Part shown: positions 9,413 through 18,808 of the stretch, in pieces | How positions within the stretch are numbered: the stretch's first letter is position 1 | How the letters are laid out: each line of letters starts with the position of its first letter | The notes under the pieces: model-generated | The model's input: the letters and a program-made list of their open reading frames with translations, nothing else | The model's database searches: none | What the model was told of the DNA's origin: nothing | Position numbers and translations under genes: made by a program | Origin: Achromobacter piechaudii NBRC 102461 | Lineage (GTDB): Bacteria; Pseudomonadota; Gammaproteobacteria; Burkholderiales; Burkholderiaceae_B | NCBI RefSeq assembly: GCF_001571245.1 | Contig: NZ_BCTK01000005.1 | Location: 992,001-1,056,000 of the forward strand | Reading direction: 5' to 3' | Length of the DNA: 64,000 nucleotides

Positions 9413-10543
9413 ATGAAAACGTATGACGTAATCGTGGTGGGCGCGGGCATGCTTGGCATCGCCCACGCCTGGGCGGCCGCCAAGCGTGGCCTGTCGGTGG
9501 CGGTGATCGAACGCAGCCGTCAGGCGCATGGCGCCACCATCCGCAACTTTGGCCAGGTCATCGTGACGGGCCAGGCGCCGGGCATGATGCTGTCGCATGC
9601 CCAGCAGGCGCGCGAGCTGTGGCTGGAGCTTGCCGCCAAGGCGGGATTTCATGTGCGGGCCAATGGCGCGCTGGTGTTGGCGCGCAATATCGACGAGGCC
9701 AGCGTGTTGCAGGAATTCGCGGACACGCGCTTGATGCAGGAAGGCTACCGCGCCGATCTGCTGTCCGCGCGCGAAGTGGCCGGCCTGTACGGCGGTCAGT
9801 TGGCGCATCACTGCCTGGCGCTGCGCGGCCGCGACGACCTGCAAATCTATTCGCGCGAAGCGCTGCCCGCCATCACGCGCTTCCTGGCCGAGTCGCTGGG
9901 TGTCAGCTTCATCACCGGCACCCTGGCGCGCGCGGTCGAGAACGGATATGTCGGCACCACCGCGGGCGAGTTCCAAGGCCGACATGTGTTTGTGTGCCCC
10001 GGCCATGACTACCTGACGCTGCTGCCCGAACGCTTTGCGCCGATGAACCTGGAAGTCACGCGGCTGCAAATGCTGCGTGCGGCCTTCGAGACGCACCCCA
10101 TCGACCTGGACCGGCCGATCCTCACGGGGCTGTCCTGCGTCCACTACGGCGCGTTCTCGGACCTGCCGACCGCGCGCGCGCTGCGCGAGGTCATCCAGGA
10201 GCGCACGCCGATGCTGCTGGAAAACGGCATCCATCTGCTGATCAGCCCGACGCCCAATGGCGAGCTGATCATCGGCGATTCGCATCGTTATGGAACGGAC
10301 GCCTTTCCCTTCAACGACGAGGCCGTCGACAACACCATGCTGGATCTGGCGTCGCAGGCGCTGGGGGCGCGCCTGCGCGTGCTTGAGCGCTGGCAGGGTG
10401 TGTATGGCGCGCATGGTCCGGCGCCGTTCTCGGTGTTGCCGGTGGATGCGGCCACGACCGTGGCGGTGATGCATTCCGGCGTGGGCATGACGGTAGGATT
10501 GGCGATTGGCGAGCGCACCGTGGCGGGCGTGGTGGGGCGCTGA
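9413..10543 (+). CDS. FAD-dependent oxidoreductase of phosphonate catabolism
   Basis: DAO-family flavoprotein, 376 residues, with the N-terminal dinucleotide-binding motif VVGAGMLG and the conserved C-terminal glycine-rich end (HSGVGMTVGLAIGE). It starts 14 bp after the binding-protein stop and is the last gene of the phn operon. Members of this family next to phnX are reported to oxidise AEP derivatives such as N-methyl-AEP to phosphonoacetaldehyde (PbfC/PbfD type, recalled, not checked). With no phnW transaminase in the locus, it is the best candidate for making the PhnX substrate. Confidence 0.88.
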   Translation: MKTYDVIVVGAGMLGIAHAWAAAKRGLSVAVIERSRQAHGATIRNFGQVIVTGQAPGMMLSHAQQARELWLELAAKAGFHVRANGALVLARNIDEASVLQEFADTRLMQEGYRADLLSAREVAGLYGGQLAHHCLALRGRDDLQIYSREALPAITRFLAESLGVSFITGTLARAVENGYVGTTAGEFQGRHVFVCPGHDYLTLLPERFAPMNLEVTRLQMLRAAFETHPIDLDRPILTGLSCVHYGAFSDLPTARALREVIQERTPMLLENGIHLLISPTPNGELIIGDSHRYGTDAFPFNDEAVDNTMLDLASQALGARLRVLERWQGVYGAHGPAPFSVLPVDAATTVAVMHSGVGMTVGLAIGERTVAGVVGR

Positions 10544-10576
10544 CGCCGCACCGATATGCCGGCGGCGGCGCTGCAC

Positions 10577-10612
10577 GAAAAAAGGGCCTTGCGCGGATGC
10601 AAGGCCCTTTTG
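10577..10612. terminator. Bidirectional intrinsic terminator
   Basis: Stem AAGGGCCTTGC / GCAAGGCCCTT with a six-base loop, followed by T-rich sequence on the plus strand and by TTTTTT on the minus strand. It separates the convergent FAD oxidoreductase and Rieske oxygenase genes and can serve both. Confidence 0.85.
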
Positions 10613-10633
10613 CTTTGTGTGCTGTTGCCGTGC

Positions 10634-11779
10634 CTACACGTCCTGCATGATGCGGCGATACCACTCGTGGAAATGCTGCATGCCGTCTTCCATGGGCGAC
10701 TGGTACGGGCCGGCTTCGTTCACGCCGCGCAGCATCAGCGCCTTGCGGCCTGCATCCATGCGTTCGGCGATCTCGTCGTCTTCGATGGCCGTTTCCATAT
10801 AGGCGGCGCGCTGCGCCTCGACGAATTCGCGTTCGAACGCCGAGATTTCCTCAGGGTAGTAGAACTCGACCACGTTCACCGTTTCCTGCGGGCTCTTCGG
10901 ATACAGCGTCGACAGCACCAGCACGTGGGGATAGAGCTCGATCATGTGGGTCGGGAAATACGTGACCCAGACCGCGCCGAAATCCGGTGCGTCGCCGTCG
11001 CGGAACGACAGCAGGCGGTCGTGCCATTGCTTGTACACATCCGAACCCGGTTGCGCCAATGCCTTGTGCACGCCCACTTTCTGCAGGCTGTACCAGTCGT
11101 TGAATTCCCAGGTCAGATCGTCGCAGGTGACGAAACGGCCCAGGCCCGGGTGGAACGGGCCAACGTGGTAGTCCTCAAGGTAGACCTCGATGAAGGTCTT
11201 CCAGTTGTAGTTGCACTGATGCACTTCGACGTGGTCCAGCACGTAATCGCCGAAGTTGAATTCGGGACGCGAGAACAGCGGGGCCATGTCGGATGCCGGA
11301 TCGCGCGGGCCTTCGAACAGCAGGCCGTGGCAATCGCGCAGGCGGAATTTCTGCAAGTTCATGCAAGGCGTGGTCTCGAACTGAGGCGCGCCCAACAACT
11401 CACCCTGGTTGTTGTACGTCCAACGGTGCAACGGGCAGACAATGTTGCCGCCGGTTGCCTTCAGATTGCCTTGCGTATTGCAGTTGCCGGCCACATTGCC
11501 GGCTTCGCCGCCCAGCATCAATGCCTGACGGTGGCGGCAGACATTTGAGATGAGTTCAACGCCTTGCTGGTTGCGAACCAGCACGCGTCCTCCGCTTTCC
11601 TGGACCAACGACCGCCAATCCCCGATTTCAGGCACCAACTTCTGATGGCCGACATATTGCGAGGATTGCTTGAAAATGAGTTCTTGCTCGCGGGCAAAGA
11701 GGGCTTCGTCAAAATATGCACTGACGGGTAGCTGGGTGCGAGCTGGCACGACATGTGCCATCCGACCGATGTCGGTCAT
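10634..11779 (-). CDS. Rieske non-haem iron oxygenase, alpha subunit
   Basis: Oxygenase component of 381 residues. Rieske [2Fe-2S] ligands are Cys81/His83 (CRHRQ) and Cys115/His118 (CPLHRW). The mononuclear iron site is marked by the NW..E...EDYHVGPFH segment with His205 and His210. The span between the two ligand pairs is 31 residues, longer than the ~15-17 usual in the family. GGAGGG precedes the ATG at 11779; a longer in-frame extension to 11857 lacks family sequence. The protein looks closer to GbcA/carnitine-type oxygenases that act on quaternary amines than to aromatic dioxygenases, but the substrate is not readable. No reductase gene is adjacent. Confidence 0.9.
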   Translation of the reverse strand: MTDIGRMAHVVPARTQLPVSAYFDEALFAREQELIFKQSSQYVGHQKLVPEIGDWRSLVQESGGRVLVRNQQGVELISNVCRHRQALMLGGEAGNVAGNCNTQGNLKATGGNIVCPLHRWTYNNQGELLGAPQFETTPCMNLQKFRLRDCHGLLFEGPRDPASDMAPLFSRPEFNFGDYVLDHVEVHQCNYNWKTFIEVYLEDYHVGPFHPGLGRFVTCDDLTWEFNDWYSLQKVGVHKALAQPGSDVYKQWHDRLLSFRDGDAPDFGAVWVTYFPTHMIELYPHVLVLSTLYPKSPQETVNVVEFYYPEEISAFEREFVEAQRAAYMETAIEDDEIAERMDAGRKALMLRGVNEAGPYQSPMEDGMQHFHEWYRRIMQDV

Positions 11780-12220
11780 GATTCCCTCCGCTCGGATAAA
11801 AAAGCCAGGACGGTTTGAGCTCTGCCAAGCGTTTTTGTTCAAGCCCGGCGTTTTCAAAAACTCTTTGGAAACCGTTTTGAAAACCGCTTTGGAAAACCGT
11901 TTTGGAGACCGCTTTCATGAACGGCTTCGTTCGCTAAACGGCTTCGATAAACGGCTTCGATGAACGCTTCAAAAACGCTTCAAAAAACGCTTTAAAAAAG
12001 CTCTGAGCTCAATTTGAGCTTGGCTACATACGTGCTGGCGCGAAGAAAAATCGGTATCTGGCCGATCAAATAAGCCGTGAATTGTACCCCAAGGGCATCC
12101 CTCACGCCCGTGAAGATGGGTGGGGCTTTGCGCAGCAGCGACGGGGCTTGCCGGCCCTATGGCAGGGCGCGTGTCGACGCCCGATTCCGCGTCCGATTAA
12201 CCCTTTACGCCGTAGGCTAT
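11780..12220. other. 441 bp gene-free region upstream of the Rieske gene
   Basis: It holds the Rieske ribosome-binding site, the tandem repeat array, and a short perfect palindrome AGCTCAA-T-TTGAGCT at 12006-12020. From 12021 to 12220 I see nothing I can support. Short open frames across the array encode only repeat-driven, compositionally biased peptides. Confidence 0.7.
11848..12003. repeat. Degenerate 11-13 bp tandem repeat array
   Basis: About eleven head-to-tail units with consensus close to CTTTGRAAAACG. Examples are TTTTGAAAACCG, CTTTGGAAAACCG, CTTCGATAAACGG, CTTCAAAAACG and CTTTAAAAAAG. The array begins ~70 bp upstream of the Rieske oxygenase start codon and runs for ~155 bp. It is purine/pyrimidine-alternating in blocks and more AT-rich than its surroundings. 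No gene explains it. Confidence 0.8.
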
Positions 12221-13231
12221 TCAGACGAGTTTGCGCGTGGCCGGATGACGCCTCAACAGCCAGCTGCTGGCCGCCGACAAAGCAAACACCGCAAGGGTCA
12301 GCAAAGGCACCGCCCAGGCGTCGCGCGGGTTGCCCGAGATGGCGCCCGCCCGACGCGCCACGTCCAGGAATACCGGGTGGATCAGATACACGCCGAAGGT
12401 CAGAGGCGCCAGGGCGGACAGCCGGGGCAGACGGGGCGAGGACACGATCCACTGGAAGGCAGCCAAGGACATGAAGGGCACGGTCAGGCTGAAATAGTCA
12501 TAGAAATAGGTGTCCAGCGTGTGGCCATCTGACATCACGGTGACCCCGAGCGCCGTGGCCGCAACACTGCCTGCCAGCACCAGGCCCGGCCGGGGGATGC
12601 GCATGTCGCCGTCGAAAATCAGGCGGCCCGCCACGAAGTAGCCCAGGTAAGGCAGGAACCAGGTCAGGAAGAATCCGTGCGGCGCGCCCAGCGCACGCCG
12701 GTACAGCGCATCCAGGATGGCGACGCCCAGAATGCCGACGACCCAGAGCGCGCGGCCGCGCGGCGTGCTGCGCGCATACAGCAGGCGCGCCAGCGGGGCG
12801 AACAGATACAGCCCCACGATCATGTACAGGTACCACAGGTGGTAGTAGGGCTCGCCCTGCGCGACCTTGCGCGGCCAGAACGAAAAGTCGATGCGGCCGT
12901 CGTCCCACCAATCCAGGCCGGTGCGCCAGATCAGGTAGAACAACGTCCAGAACAGGAGCGGGGCGCAAATGCGCGCCATGCGTCGGCTGTAGAACTTGCG
13001 GGCGTCTTGCGGTTTGTCGGGATCCAGCAGCAGGGCGCCGCTGACCATGACGAAGACGGGTACGCACCAGCGCGCCGCCGAGTCGTACAGATTGGCGGCC
13101 AGCCACGCGCCGCCGCCATAGGCGGCCGGATCGCTGACGATGAGGGCCGCGCTATGCAGCAGGACGACGGCTACGGCCGCCAGCCAGCGGGCGGCGTCCA
13201 GTCGGGCGTAACGGTCTTCGGAGTGTTGCAT
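12221..13231 (-). CDS. Acyltransferase 3 family membrane protein
   Basis: Integral membrane acyltransferase of 336 residues with about ten helices. The N-terminus RYARLDAARWLAAVAVVLLH contains the family's hallmark Arg/Asp and membrane-embedded His. Members O-acetylate or O-succinylate surface polysaccharides, lipids or glycans; the acceptor here is unknown and no polysaccharide genes adjoin. GGGAGC precedes the ATG. The gene stands alone, between the Rieske control region and a terminator-bearing gap. Confidence 0.88.
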   Translation of the reverse strand: MQHSEDRYARLDAARWLAAVAVVLLHSAALIVSDPAAYGGGAWLAANLYDSAARWCVPVFVMVSGALLLDPDKPQDARKFYSRRMARICAPLLFWTLFYLIWRTGLDWWDDGRIDFSFWPRKVAQGEPYYHLWYLYMIVGLYLFAPLARLLYARSTPRGRALWVVGILGVAILDALYRRALGAPHGFFLTWFLPYLGYFVAGRLIFDGDMRIPRPGLVLAGSVAATALGVTVMSDGHTLDTYFYDYFSLTVPFMSLAAFQWIVSSPRLPRLSALAPLTFGVYLIHPVFLDVARRAGAISGNPRDAWAVPLLTLAVFALSAASSWLLRRHPATRKLV

Positions 13232-13314
13232 CGGGCTCCCGCTGGTGTTTTCGCTTTTTCACCATAGCAGCGACCCCGTACCCGCTTCTGTATCCAGCGG
13301 TTAGGCAAGGCATG

Positions 13315-13350
13315 AAAAACCGACAGCGCCTCATTGGGCGCTGTCGGTTC
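13315..13350 (-). terminator. Intrinsic terminator of the Bug-protein gene
   Basis: Perfect 13 bp stem AACCGACAGCGCC / GGCGCTGTCGGTT with a six-base loop. Read on the minus strand it ends in TTTTT, so it terminates the gene at 13443-14411. Confidence 0.85.
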
Positions 13351-13442
13351 AAAGGGTGTCGCCCCGGGGCCGCACCGTTTTCACGGCCGGGCCGGCGCGC
13401 CAACGAATTGTCACGAAACCGTTGGCGTCCGGGACGCAGAGA

Positions 13443-14411
13443 TCATTGCAGGACGATGTTGGCCTGTTTGATCAGCTGCGACACGATGGGTTGTTCGGTC
13501 TTGATCTGCTTGTCCAGTTCGGCCGCCGTGCCCGAACGCGGGTCGATGCCCATGTCAAGCATGCGCTTCTTCACGGCTTCGTCTTTCAGCGTTTCCGTCA
13601 AGGCGGCTTGCAGTTTTTCCAGGACCGGCGCGGGCGTGCCCTTGGGCGCCACGAAGCTGAACCAGGCGGTCATGTCGAAGGCCGGATAGCCTTCTTCGGA
13701 CAGCGTTTGCAGCTTGGGCAAGGTGGCCAGGCGCGAGCCGCTGGTGATGGCGAATACCTTGACCTTGCCGGCGTCCGCTTGCGGCATGCCCGTGGCGACC
13801 ATGTCGAAGAACAGGTCCACGTCGCCGCTGATCAGGGCAGGCAGAGCCTGCGTCGCGCCCTTGAACGGCACGTGCAGGATGTCGATGCCCGCGCGCGACT
13901 TGAACAGTTCACCGGCCAGGTGGGACGAGGTGCCCGGACCGAAGGTCGCAAAGGTCAGCTTGCCGGGGTTCTGCTTGGCGTAGGCCACCACATCCTGCGT
14001 GCTGTTGAAGGGACGCTTGGGGCTGGACAACAGCACCAGTGGGCCCACGCCCACCATGCCGATGCGGGCGAAGCCGTCCGGATCGTAGGGCAGTTCCTTA
14101 TACAGATAGCGGTTCGTGACGAGCGTGGAGTTGGTGGCCATCAGGATGGTGTAGCCGTCCGGCTGTTCGCGCGAGACATATGCCGCGCCGATGGACGTGC
14201 CGGCGCCGGCCTTGTTTTCCACGATCATGGGCTGGCCCAGCGACTTGGCCATGCGTTCGGCCAGGATGCGGGTCAACACGTCGGTGGCGCCGCCCGCCGG
14301 GAAGGGCGAAATGACCTTGATGGGCCGGGTGGGATAGGTCTCGGCCTGTGCGCCTAGCGCAGCGGCGCTCAGTAAGACGGTGGCCAGCAGTTTGAGGCTC
14401 GTGCGAATCAT
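13443..14411 (-). CDS. Bug/TctC-family tripartite tricarboxylate transporter binding protein
   Basis: Periplasmic solute-binding protein, 322 residues, with a Sec signal peptide ending AQA at about residue 23 and the family start YPTRPIKVISPFPAGGATD. Bug proteins are hugely expanded in Bordetella and Achromobacter and are commonly orphaned from TctA/TctB membrane partners, as here. Ligands are usually carboxylates, but none can be named from sequence. It is divergent from an IclR regulator gene across a 170 bp gap with a clear palindrome, so it is probably that regulator's target. Confidence 0.92.
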   Translation of the reverse strand: MIRTSLKLLATVLLSAAALGAQAETYPTRPIKVISPFPAGGATDVLTRILAERMAKSLGQPMIVENKAGAGTSIGAAYVSREQPDGYTILMATNSTLVTNRYLYKELPYDPDGFARIGMVGVGPLVLLSSPKRPFNSTQDVVAYAKQNPGKLTFATFGPGTSSHLAGELFKSRAGIDILHVPFKGATQALPALISGDVDLFFDMVATGMPQADAGKVKVFAITSGSRLATLPKLQTLSEEGYPAFDMTAWFSFVAPKGTPAPVLEKLQAALTETLKDEAVKKRMLDMGIDPRSGTAAELDKQIKTEQPIVSQLIKQANIVLQ

Positions 14412-14515
14412 GTTTTCCCCTTGAAATCGCGTGCTTGAGTGAATCGCCGGGCCTGGCTTGGCGCTTGCGTCGCACGGGGGCGTCGCAGTGGCTTGCCAGG
14501 TCTCCTTGGATGATT

Positions 14516-14538
14516 TAAATTCCGCTTTATGGAATTTA
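14516..14538. promoter_or_regulatory. Palindromic operator in the bug/IclR intergenic region
   Basis: Perfect inverted repeat TAAATTCC-N7-GGAATTTA, 23 bp overall, located 105 bp from the Bug start and 44 bp from the IclR start. The TTCC...GGAA symmetry and the central divergent position fit an IclR-family operator. The assignment to this regulator is inference. Confidence 0.6.
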
Positions 14539-14581
14539 GTTTTGTCATTCGAAATAAACTATAAAAACGAAGTGTATAGAA

Positions 14582-15436
14582 ATGCAATCTTTTTCTGACG
14601 CCAAGCGGGTCGTGCACGCTGCCTCCAAGCCGGACGAAACGCTTGAGCTGAGTCAGCCGGCGCGCCGCAAGCGCACGGCCGGCGTGGGCGAGGGCGCCAA
14701 TTCCCCCGACTTCATCACGGCGCTGGCTCGCGGTTTGGACGTATTGCGGTGCTTTCGTCACGGCGTCACGGCGTTGGGTAATCTGGACCTGGCCCGGTTG
14801 ACCGGACTGCCCAAGCCCACCATCAGCCGCATCACCTACACGCTGACCGAGCTGGGCTATCTGCGCTATCACCCCGACACCGGCAAATATTCGCCCGGCT
14901 ACGGTGTGCTGGCGCTGGGCTTCGGACTCTTGGCCGGCCTGGAAGTGCGCGAATTGGCCAAGGCGTCGATGACCGAGCTGGCGCGCGAAACGGGGGGCGC
15001 CGTCGCGCTGGGGGCCTTCGATGGCGACGCGATGACCTATGTCGAGGCCATCCACGGTTCCTCGGCGCTGTACCTGCGCTTGCCCGTGGGTTATCGCGCC
15101 AGCCTGGACAGCGCCATGGGTCGGGCGTATCTGGCCAGCTTGCCCGAGTCCGCGTGCCAGGAAGTGGTGGCCAGGTTGGGGCAGGTGGCGCCGCCCGTCG
15201 CGGCCATCGAGCGCGCCCGCGCCGAGTTGCAGGAATTCGGCTGCTGCTTCGCGCTGGGGGAATGGCAGTCGGGCATCAACGCCGTCGCCGTCCCGTTCAC
15301 CTCGATCACGGGCGAAGGCGTCTTCGTCATGAGCTGCGGCGGCCCCTTGAGCCTCTTGCCCGAGCCCGACCTGCGGACCCGCGTAGGCCCCGCGCTGCGG
15401 GCCGCGATTGCAGGACTGGCGGGGGCGTCGGCCTGA
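14582..15436 (+). CDS. IclR-family transcriptional regulator
   Basis: 284 residues: a poorly conserved N-terminal tail (~40 residues), a winged HTH (LTGLPKPTISRITYTLTELGYL) and a C-terminal IclR effector-binding domain. It is divergent from the Bug protein gene and separated from it by a strong palindrome, so it likely regulates that gene and itself. The effector is unknown. No strong Shine-Dalgarno is visible before the ATG. Confidence 0.92.
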   Translation: MQSFSDAKRVVHAASKPDETLELSQPARRKRTAGVGEGANSPDFITALARGLDVLRCFRHGVTALGNLDLARLTGLPKPTISRITYTLTELGYLRYHPDTGKYSPGYGVLALGFGLLAGLEVRELAKASMTELARETGGAVALGAFDGDAMTYVEAIHGSSALYLRLPVGYRASLDSAMGRAYLASLPESACQEVVARLGQVAPPVAAIERARAELQEFGCCFALGEWQSGINAVAVPFTSITGEGVFVMSCGGPLSLLPEPDLRTRVGPALRAAIAGLAGASA

Positions 15437-15518
15437 TCGTCGCGGTGCATCCGGGCCATGTGTGGGTATCTCGTACAATTCACAAATTGATCCACCCCTA
15501 GCGCCCTCGGAGACCCGT

Positions 15519-15785
15519 TTGGCCAACCCCATGCAAGCCGATCCGCAGATCGATGACCGTCCCTTGCCCCAGGATTTCGAAACGGCCCTTGCCGAATTGG
15601 AATCGCTGGTAGCGGCCATGGAAGACGGCTCGTTGCCGCTGGAGCAATCGCTGGCCGCCTACCGGCGCGGCGTGGCGCTCACTCGGGTCTGCCAGGAACG
15701 CCTTGCGCAGGCCGAACAGCAGGTCAAGGTGTTGGAAGGCGACCTGCTGCGCCCGCTGGACCCGGCGGCGCTGGATGACGAATAA
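15519..15785 (+). CDS. xseB: Exodeoxyribonuclease VII small subunit
   Basis: Small subunit of exonuclease VII, which degrades single-stranded DNA together with XseA (not in this window). The core from LPQDFETALAELESLVAAME through the coiled-coil end is typical. I take the TTG at 15519 (88 residues) because GGAG at 15509-15512 is spaced for it; the ATG at 15531 (84 residues) is the alternative. It opens the xseB-ispA-dxs block, a common proteobacterial arrangement; ispA follows within 10 bp. Confidence 0.93.
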   Translation: MANPMQADPQIDDRPLPQDFETALAELESLVAAMEDGSLPLEQSLAAYRRGVALTRVCQERLAQAEQQVKVLEGDLLRPLDPAALDDE

Positions 15786-15792
15786 GAAACCG

Positions 15793-16704
15793 ATGAAGAC
15801 CACTCAACTCCCCTTCGCGGAGTGGTTGCAGGGGCGCGTGCGGCACGTCGAAGACGTTCTGGACGACCTGATGCCGCCCGCGGAAGTGCTGCCTGTCCGT
15901 CTGCACGAAGCCATGCGTTACGCCGTGTTGGGCGGTGGCAAGCGGGTCCGTGCCGCGATGGTCTACGCCGCCGGGCAAGCCTGCCCGGTCAGCGGCAGCG
16001 TGCTGGCCATCGAGGCCTCGCTGGACCGCGCCGCGGCTGCGGTCGAATTGATCCACGCTTATTCGCTGGTGCATGACGACCTGCCGTGCATGGACAACGA
16101 CACGTTGCGCCGTGGCCGGCCCACCACGCACGTGCAATTCGACGAAGCCACCGCGATGCTGGCGGGCGACGCCTTGCAGCCGCTGGCCTTCGATCTGCTG
16201 GCCTCGATGCCCATCGCGCCCGCGCTCATTGTGCAGGCGACCCAGTCGCTGGCGCGTGCTGCCGGCAGCCAGGGCATGGCGGGCGGCCAAGCCATTGATC
16301 TGCTCAGTGTCGGCCATTCGCTGTCGCGCGACGAACTGCAAACCATGCACAGCATGAAGACCGGCGCGATGCTTGCTTGCAGCGTGGCGCTGGGCGGCAT
16401 CGTCGCGGGCGCCAGCTCGGCCTCGCGCCAGGCGCTGGACGCTTACGCACAAGCCATGGGGTTGGCGTTCCAGGTCGTGGACGATATTCTCGACGTCACT
16501 GCCGACACGGCCAGCCTGGGCAAGACGCCCGGCAAGGACGCGGCCGAGAACAAGCCCACCTACGTGTCGCTGCTGGGCCTGTCCGAAGCGCGCGCATTTG
16601 CCGAAGAATTGCGAGTGGCCGCGCAGGCCGCGCTGGAGCCGCTGGGCGATGCTGGTTTGCGCCTGGCGCAACTGGCCGATTTCATCGTCCTTCGAGACCG
16701 CTGA
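15793..16704 (+). CDS. ispA: Polyprenyl (farnesyl) diphosphate synthase
   Basis: Condenses isopentenyl and dimethylallyl/geranyl diphosphates to farnesyl diphosphate. The 303-residue protein has the first Asp-rich motif DDLPCMDND, the second motif DDILD, and the conserved GGKRVR and GQAIDL segments. The length fits IspA. The ATG at 15793 is 8 bp after the xseB stop. An ATG at 15775 overlapping xseB is also in frame. It sits next to dxs, so both ends of isoprenoid precursor synthesis are co-expressed. Confidence 0.95.
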   Translation: MKTTQLPFAEWLQGRVRHVEDVLDDLMPPAEVLPVRLHEAMRYAVLGGGKRVRAAMVYAAGQACPVSGSVLAIEASLDRAAAAVELIHAYSLVHDDLPCMDNDTLRRGRPTTHVQFDEATAMLAGDALQPLAFDLLASMPIAPALIVQATQSLARAAGSQGMAGGQAIDLLSVGHSLSRDELQTMHSMKTGAMLACSVALGGIVAGASSASRQALDAYAQAMGLAFQVVDDILDVTADTASLGKTPGKDAAENKPTYVSLLGLSEARAFAEELRVAAQAALEPLGDAGLRLAQLADFIVLRDR

Positions 16705-16757
16705 CCCGTGACCAGCCCGGCCTGAGTCCAGGTCGGGTCAACGAACCCCAAAAAAGC

Positions 16758-18626
16758 ATGACGACTGATTTATTGGACCGCATTCAATCCCCGGCAGACC
16801 TCAAGCGCCTGGATCGTCGCGAGCTGAAAAAGCTTGCGGACGAGCTGCGCGGCTTCGTGCTGGAGTCGGTATCCAAAACGGGCGGGCACCTGTCGTCCAA
16901 CCTGGGCACGGTCGAGCTCACGCTGGCCTTGCATCAGGTGTTCGACACGCCGCATGACCGCATCGTCTGGGACGTGGGCCACCAGTCCTACCCGCACAAG
17001 ATCCTGACGGGCCGCCGCGCCGGCATGGCGCAACTGCGCCAGCAGGGCGGTATTTCCGGCTTTCCCAAGCGCAGCGAATCCGAGTACGACGCCTTCGGCA
17101 CGGCTCACTCGTCCACGTCGATCTCGGCGGCCCTGGGCATGGCGGTCGCTTCGCGTAATGCAGGCGTGCAACGCCAGCACATCGCCATCATCGGCGACGG
17201 CGCGATGTCGGCGGGCATGGCCTTCGAAGCCATGAACAATGCCGGCGTCACGCCCAACATCAACCTGCTGGTGATCCTGAACGACAACGACATGTCGATC
17301 TCGCCGCCGGTCGGGGCGCTGAACCGCTATCTGGCGCGCCTGATGTCGGGCCGTTTCTACGCCACCGCCAAGAACGTGGGCCGCGCCGTGCTGCAACATG
17401 TGCCGCCCGTGCTTGAGCTGGCGCGCCGCTTTGAAGAGCATGCCAAGGGTATGGTCACGCCGGCCACGCTGTTCGAAGAGTTCGGCTTCAATTACGTCGG
17501 CCCGATCGACGGCCACGACCTGGACGCGCTGGTGCCTACCTTGCAGAACCTGAAGGCGCTGCAAGGCCTGCAATTCCTGCACGTGGTCACCAAGAAAGGG
17601 CAGGGCTACAAGCTGGCCGAAGCGGATCCGGTGCTTTATCACGGCCCGGGCAAGTTTGATCCGGCGGTCGGCATCCAGCAATCGAAGGCGCCGGGCAAGC
17701 GCACCTTTACGCAAGTGTTCGGCAACTGGCTGTGCGACACGGCCGAGCAGGACACGCGGCTGGTCGCCATTACGCCGGCCATGCGCGAAGGCAGCGGCCT
17801 GGTCGAATTCGAAAAGCGCTTTCCGCTGCGTTATTTCGACGTCGGCATCGCCGAGCAGCACGCGGTGACGTTCGCGGCCGGGGTGGCTTGCGAAGGGCAA
17901 AAGCCCGTCGTGGCGATCTATTCCACGTTCATGCAGCGTGGCTACGACCAGTTCATCCATGACGTCGCGTTGCAAAACCTGGACGTGACCTTCGCGCTGG
18001 ACCGCGCCGGCATCGTGGGCGCCGACGGCGCCACCCATGCTGGCAATTACGACACCGCCTTCCTGCGCTGCGTGCCCAACATGGTTGTGGCCACGCCGTC
18101 CGACGAAAGCGAAACGCGTCTGTTGCTGTCGACCTGTTATCAGCATCCCGGCCCGGCATCCGTACGCTATCCGCGTGGCGCGGGTTGCGGCGCGGTGGAA
18201 GGCGAGGGCCTGGACACGGTCGAGCTTGGCCGGGGCATCGTGCGCCGCGAGGGCAAGAAGATCGCCATCCTGGGGTTCGGCACCCTGGTGCAACCGGCGT
18301 TGGCGGCAGCGGGCAAGCTGGACGCCACCGTCGCCGACATGCGTTTCGTCAAGCCGATCGACCGCGAACTGATCCTGGACCTGGCGCGCCGCCATGACGC
18401 GCTGGTCACGATCGAAGACGCCGCCATCATGGGCGGCGCGGGCAGCGCGGTGCTGGAAGTCCTGAGCGCCGAGGGCGTGCAGATCCCGGTGTTGCAACTG
18501 GGGCTGCCGGACGTCTTCATCGATCACGGCGAGCAGTCCGCGCTGCTGGCCGGCCTTGGCCTGGATGCCGAGGGCATCGAGCAGTCGATCCGCAAGCGCT
18601 ACGCCGATCTGCTGGCAAAAGGCTAG
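16758..18626 (+). CDS. dxs: 1-deoxy-D-xylulose-5-phosphate synthase
   Basis: Thiamine-diphosphate enzyme that joins pyruvate and glyceraldehyde 3-phosphate in the first step of the MEP isoprenoid pathway; also feeds thiamine and pyridoxal synthesis. 622 residues with the expected domains: ThDP-binding [18 protein letters not shown], a transketolase pyrimidine domain with [15 protein letters not shown], and a C-terminal domain. Full length; third gene of the xseB-ispA-dxs block. The ATG at 16758 gives [15 protein letters not shown], the normal N-terminus. Confidence 0.98.
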   Translation: MTTDLLDRIQSPADLKRLDRRELKKLADELRGFVLESVSKTGGHLSSNLGTVELTLALHQVFDTPHDRIVWDVGHQSYPHKILTGRRAGMAQLRQQGGISGFPKRSESEYDAFGTAHSSTSISAALGMAVASRNAGVQRQHIAIIGDGAMSAGMAFEAMNNAGVTPNINLLVILNDNDMSISPPVGALNRYLARLMSGRFYATAKNVGRAVLQHVPPVLELARRFEEHAKGMVTPATLFEEFGFNYVGPIDGHDLDALVPTLQNLKALQGLQFLHVVTKKGQGYKLAEADPVLYHGPGKFDPAVGIQQSKAPGKRTFTQVFGNWLCDTAEQDTRLVAITPAMREGSGLVEFEKRFPLRYFDVGIAEQHAVTFAAGVACEGQKPVVAIYSTFMQRGYDQFIHDVALQNLDVTFALDRAGIVGADGATHAGNYDTAFLRCVPNMVVATPSDESETRLLLSTCYQHPGPASVRYPRGAGCGAVEGEGLDTVELGRGIVRREGKKIAILGFGTLVQPALAAAGKLDATVADMRFVKPIDRELILDLARRHDALVTIEDAAIMGGAGSAVLEVLSAEGVQIPVLQLGLPDVFIDHGEQSALLAGLGLDAEGIEQSIRKRYADLLAKG

Positions 18627-18808
18627 ACTCTCGTCCGGGCGATGGCGGCGCCGTCGTCCGGCATATGAAACACACTGTTCCGTCGTCACCGACCTACGAA
18701 TAGAAGGGTTTTCCCGGGCGGTGGCAGGGCTTTGGGCGATAATGGCCCCCTCTCAAAGTTTCCTAGGCGCGTGCGCAAGCGACGGATTGCCTAGACAGGT
18801 ACGCTGAA

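Noticed and set aside
11709..11918. A short minus-strand frame over the repeat array (repetitive Phe/Gln-rich peptide)
   Set aside because: Its repetitiveness comes from the DNA array itself, it overlaps the Rieske start, and it has no supporting ribosome-binding site.
11848..12003. CRISPR array
   Set aside because: Units are 11-13 bp with no unique spacers and no cas genes are in the window.
16770..18689. A 639-residue minus-strand open frame across dxs
   Set aside because: Antisense to dxs, with shadow-type composition and no domain.
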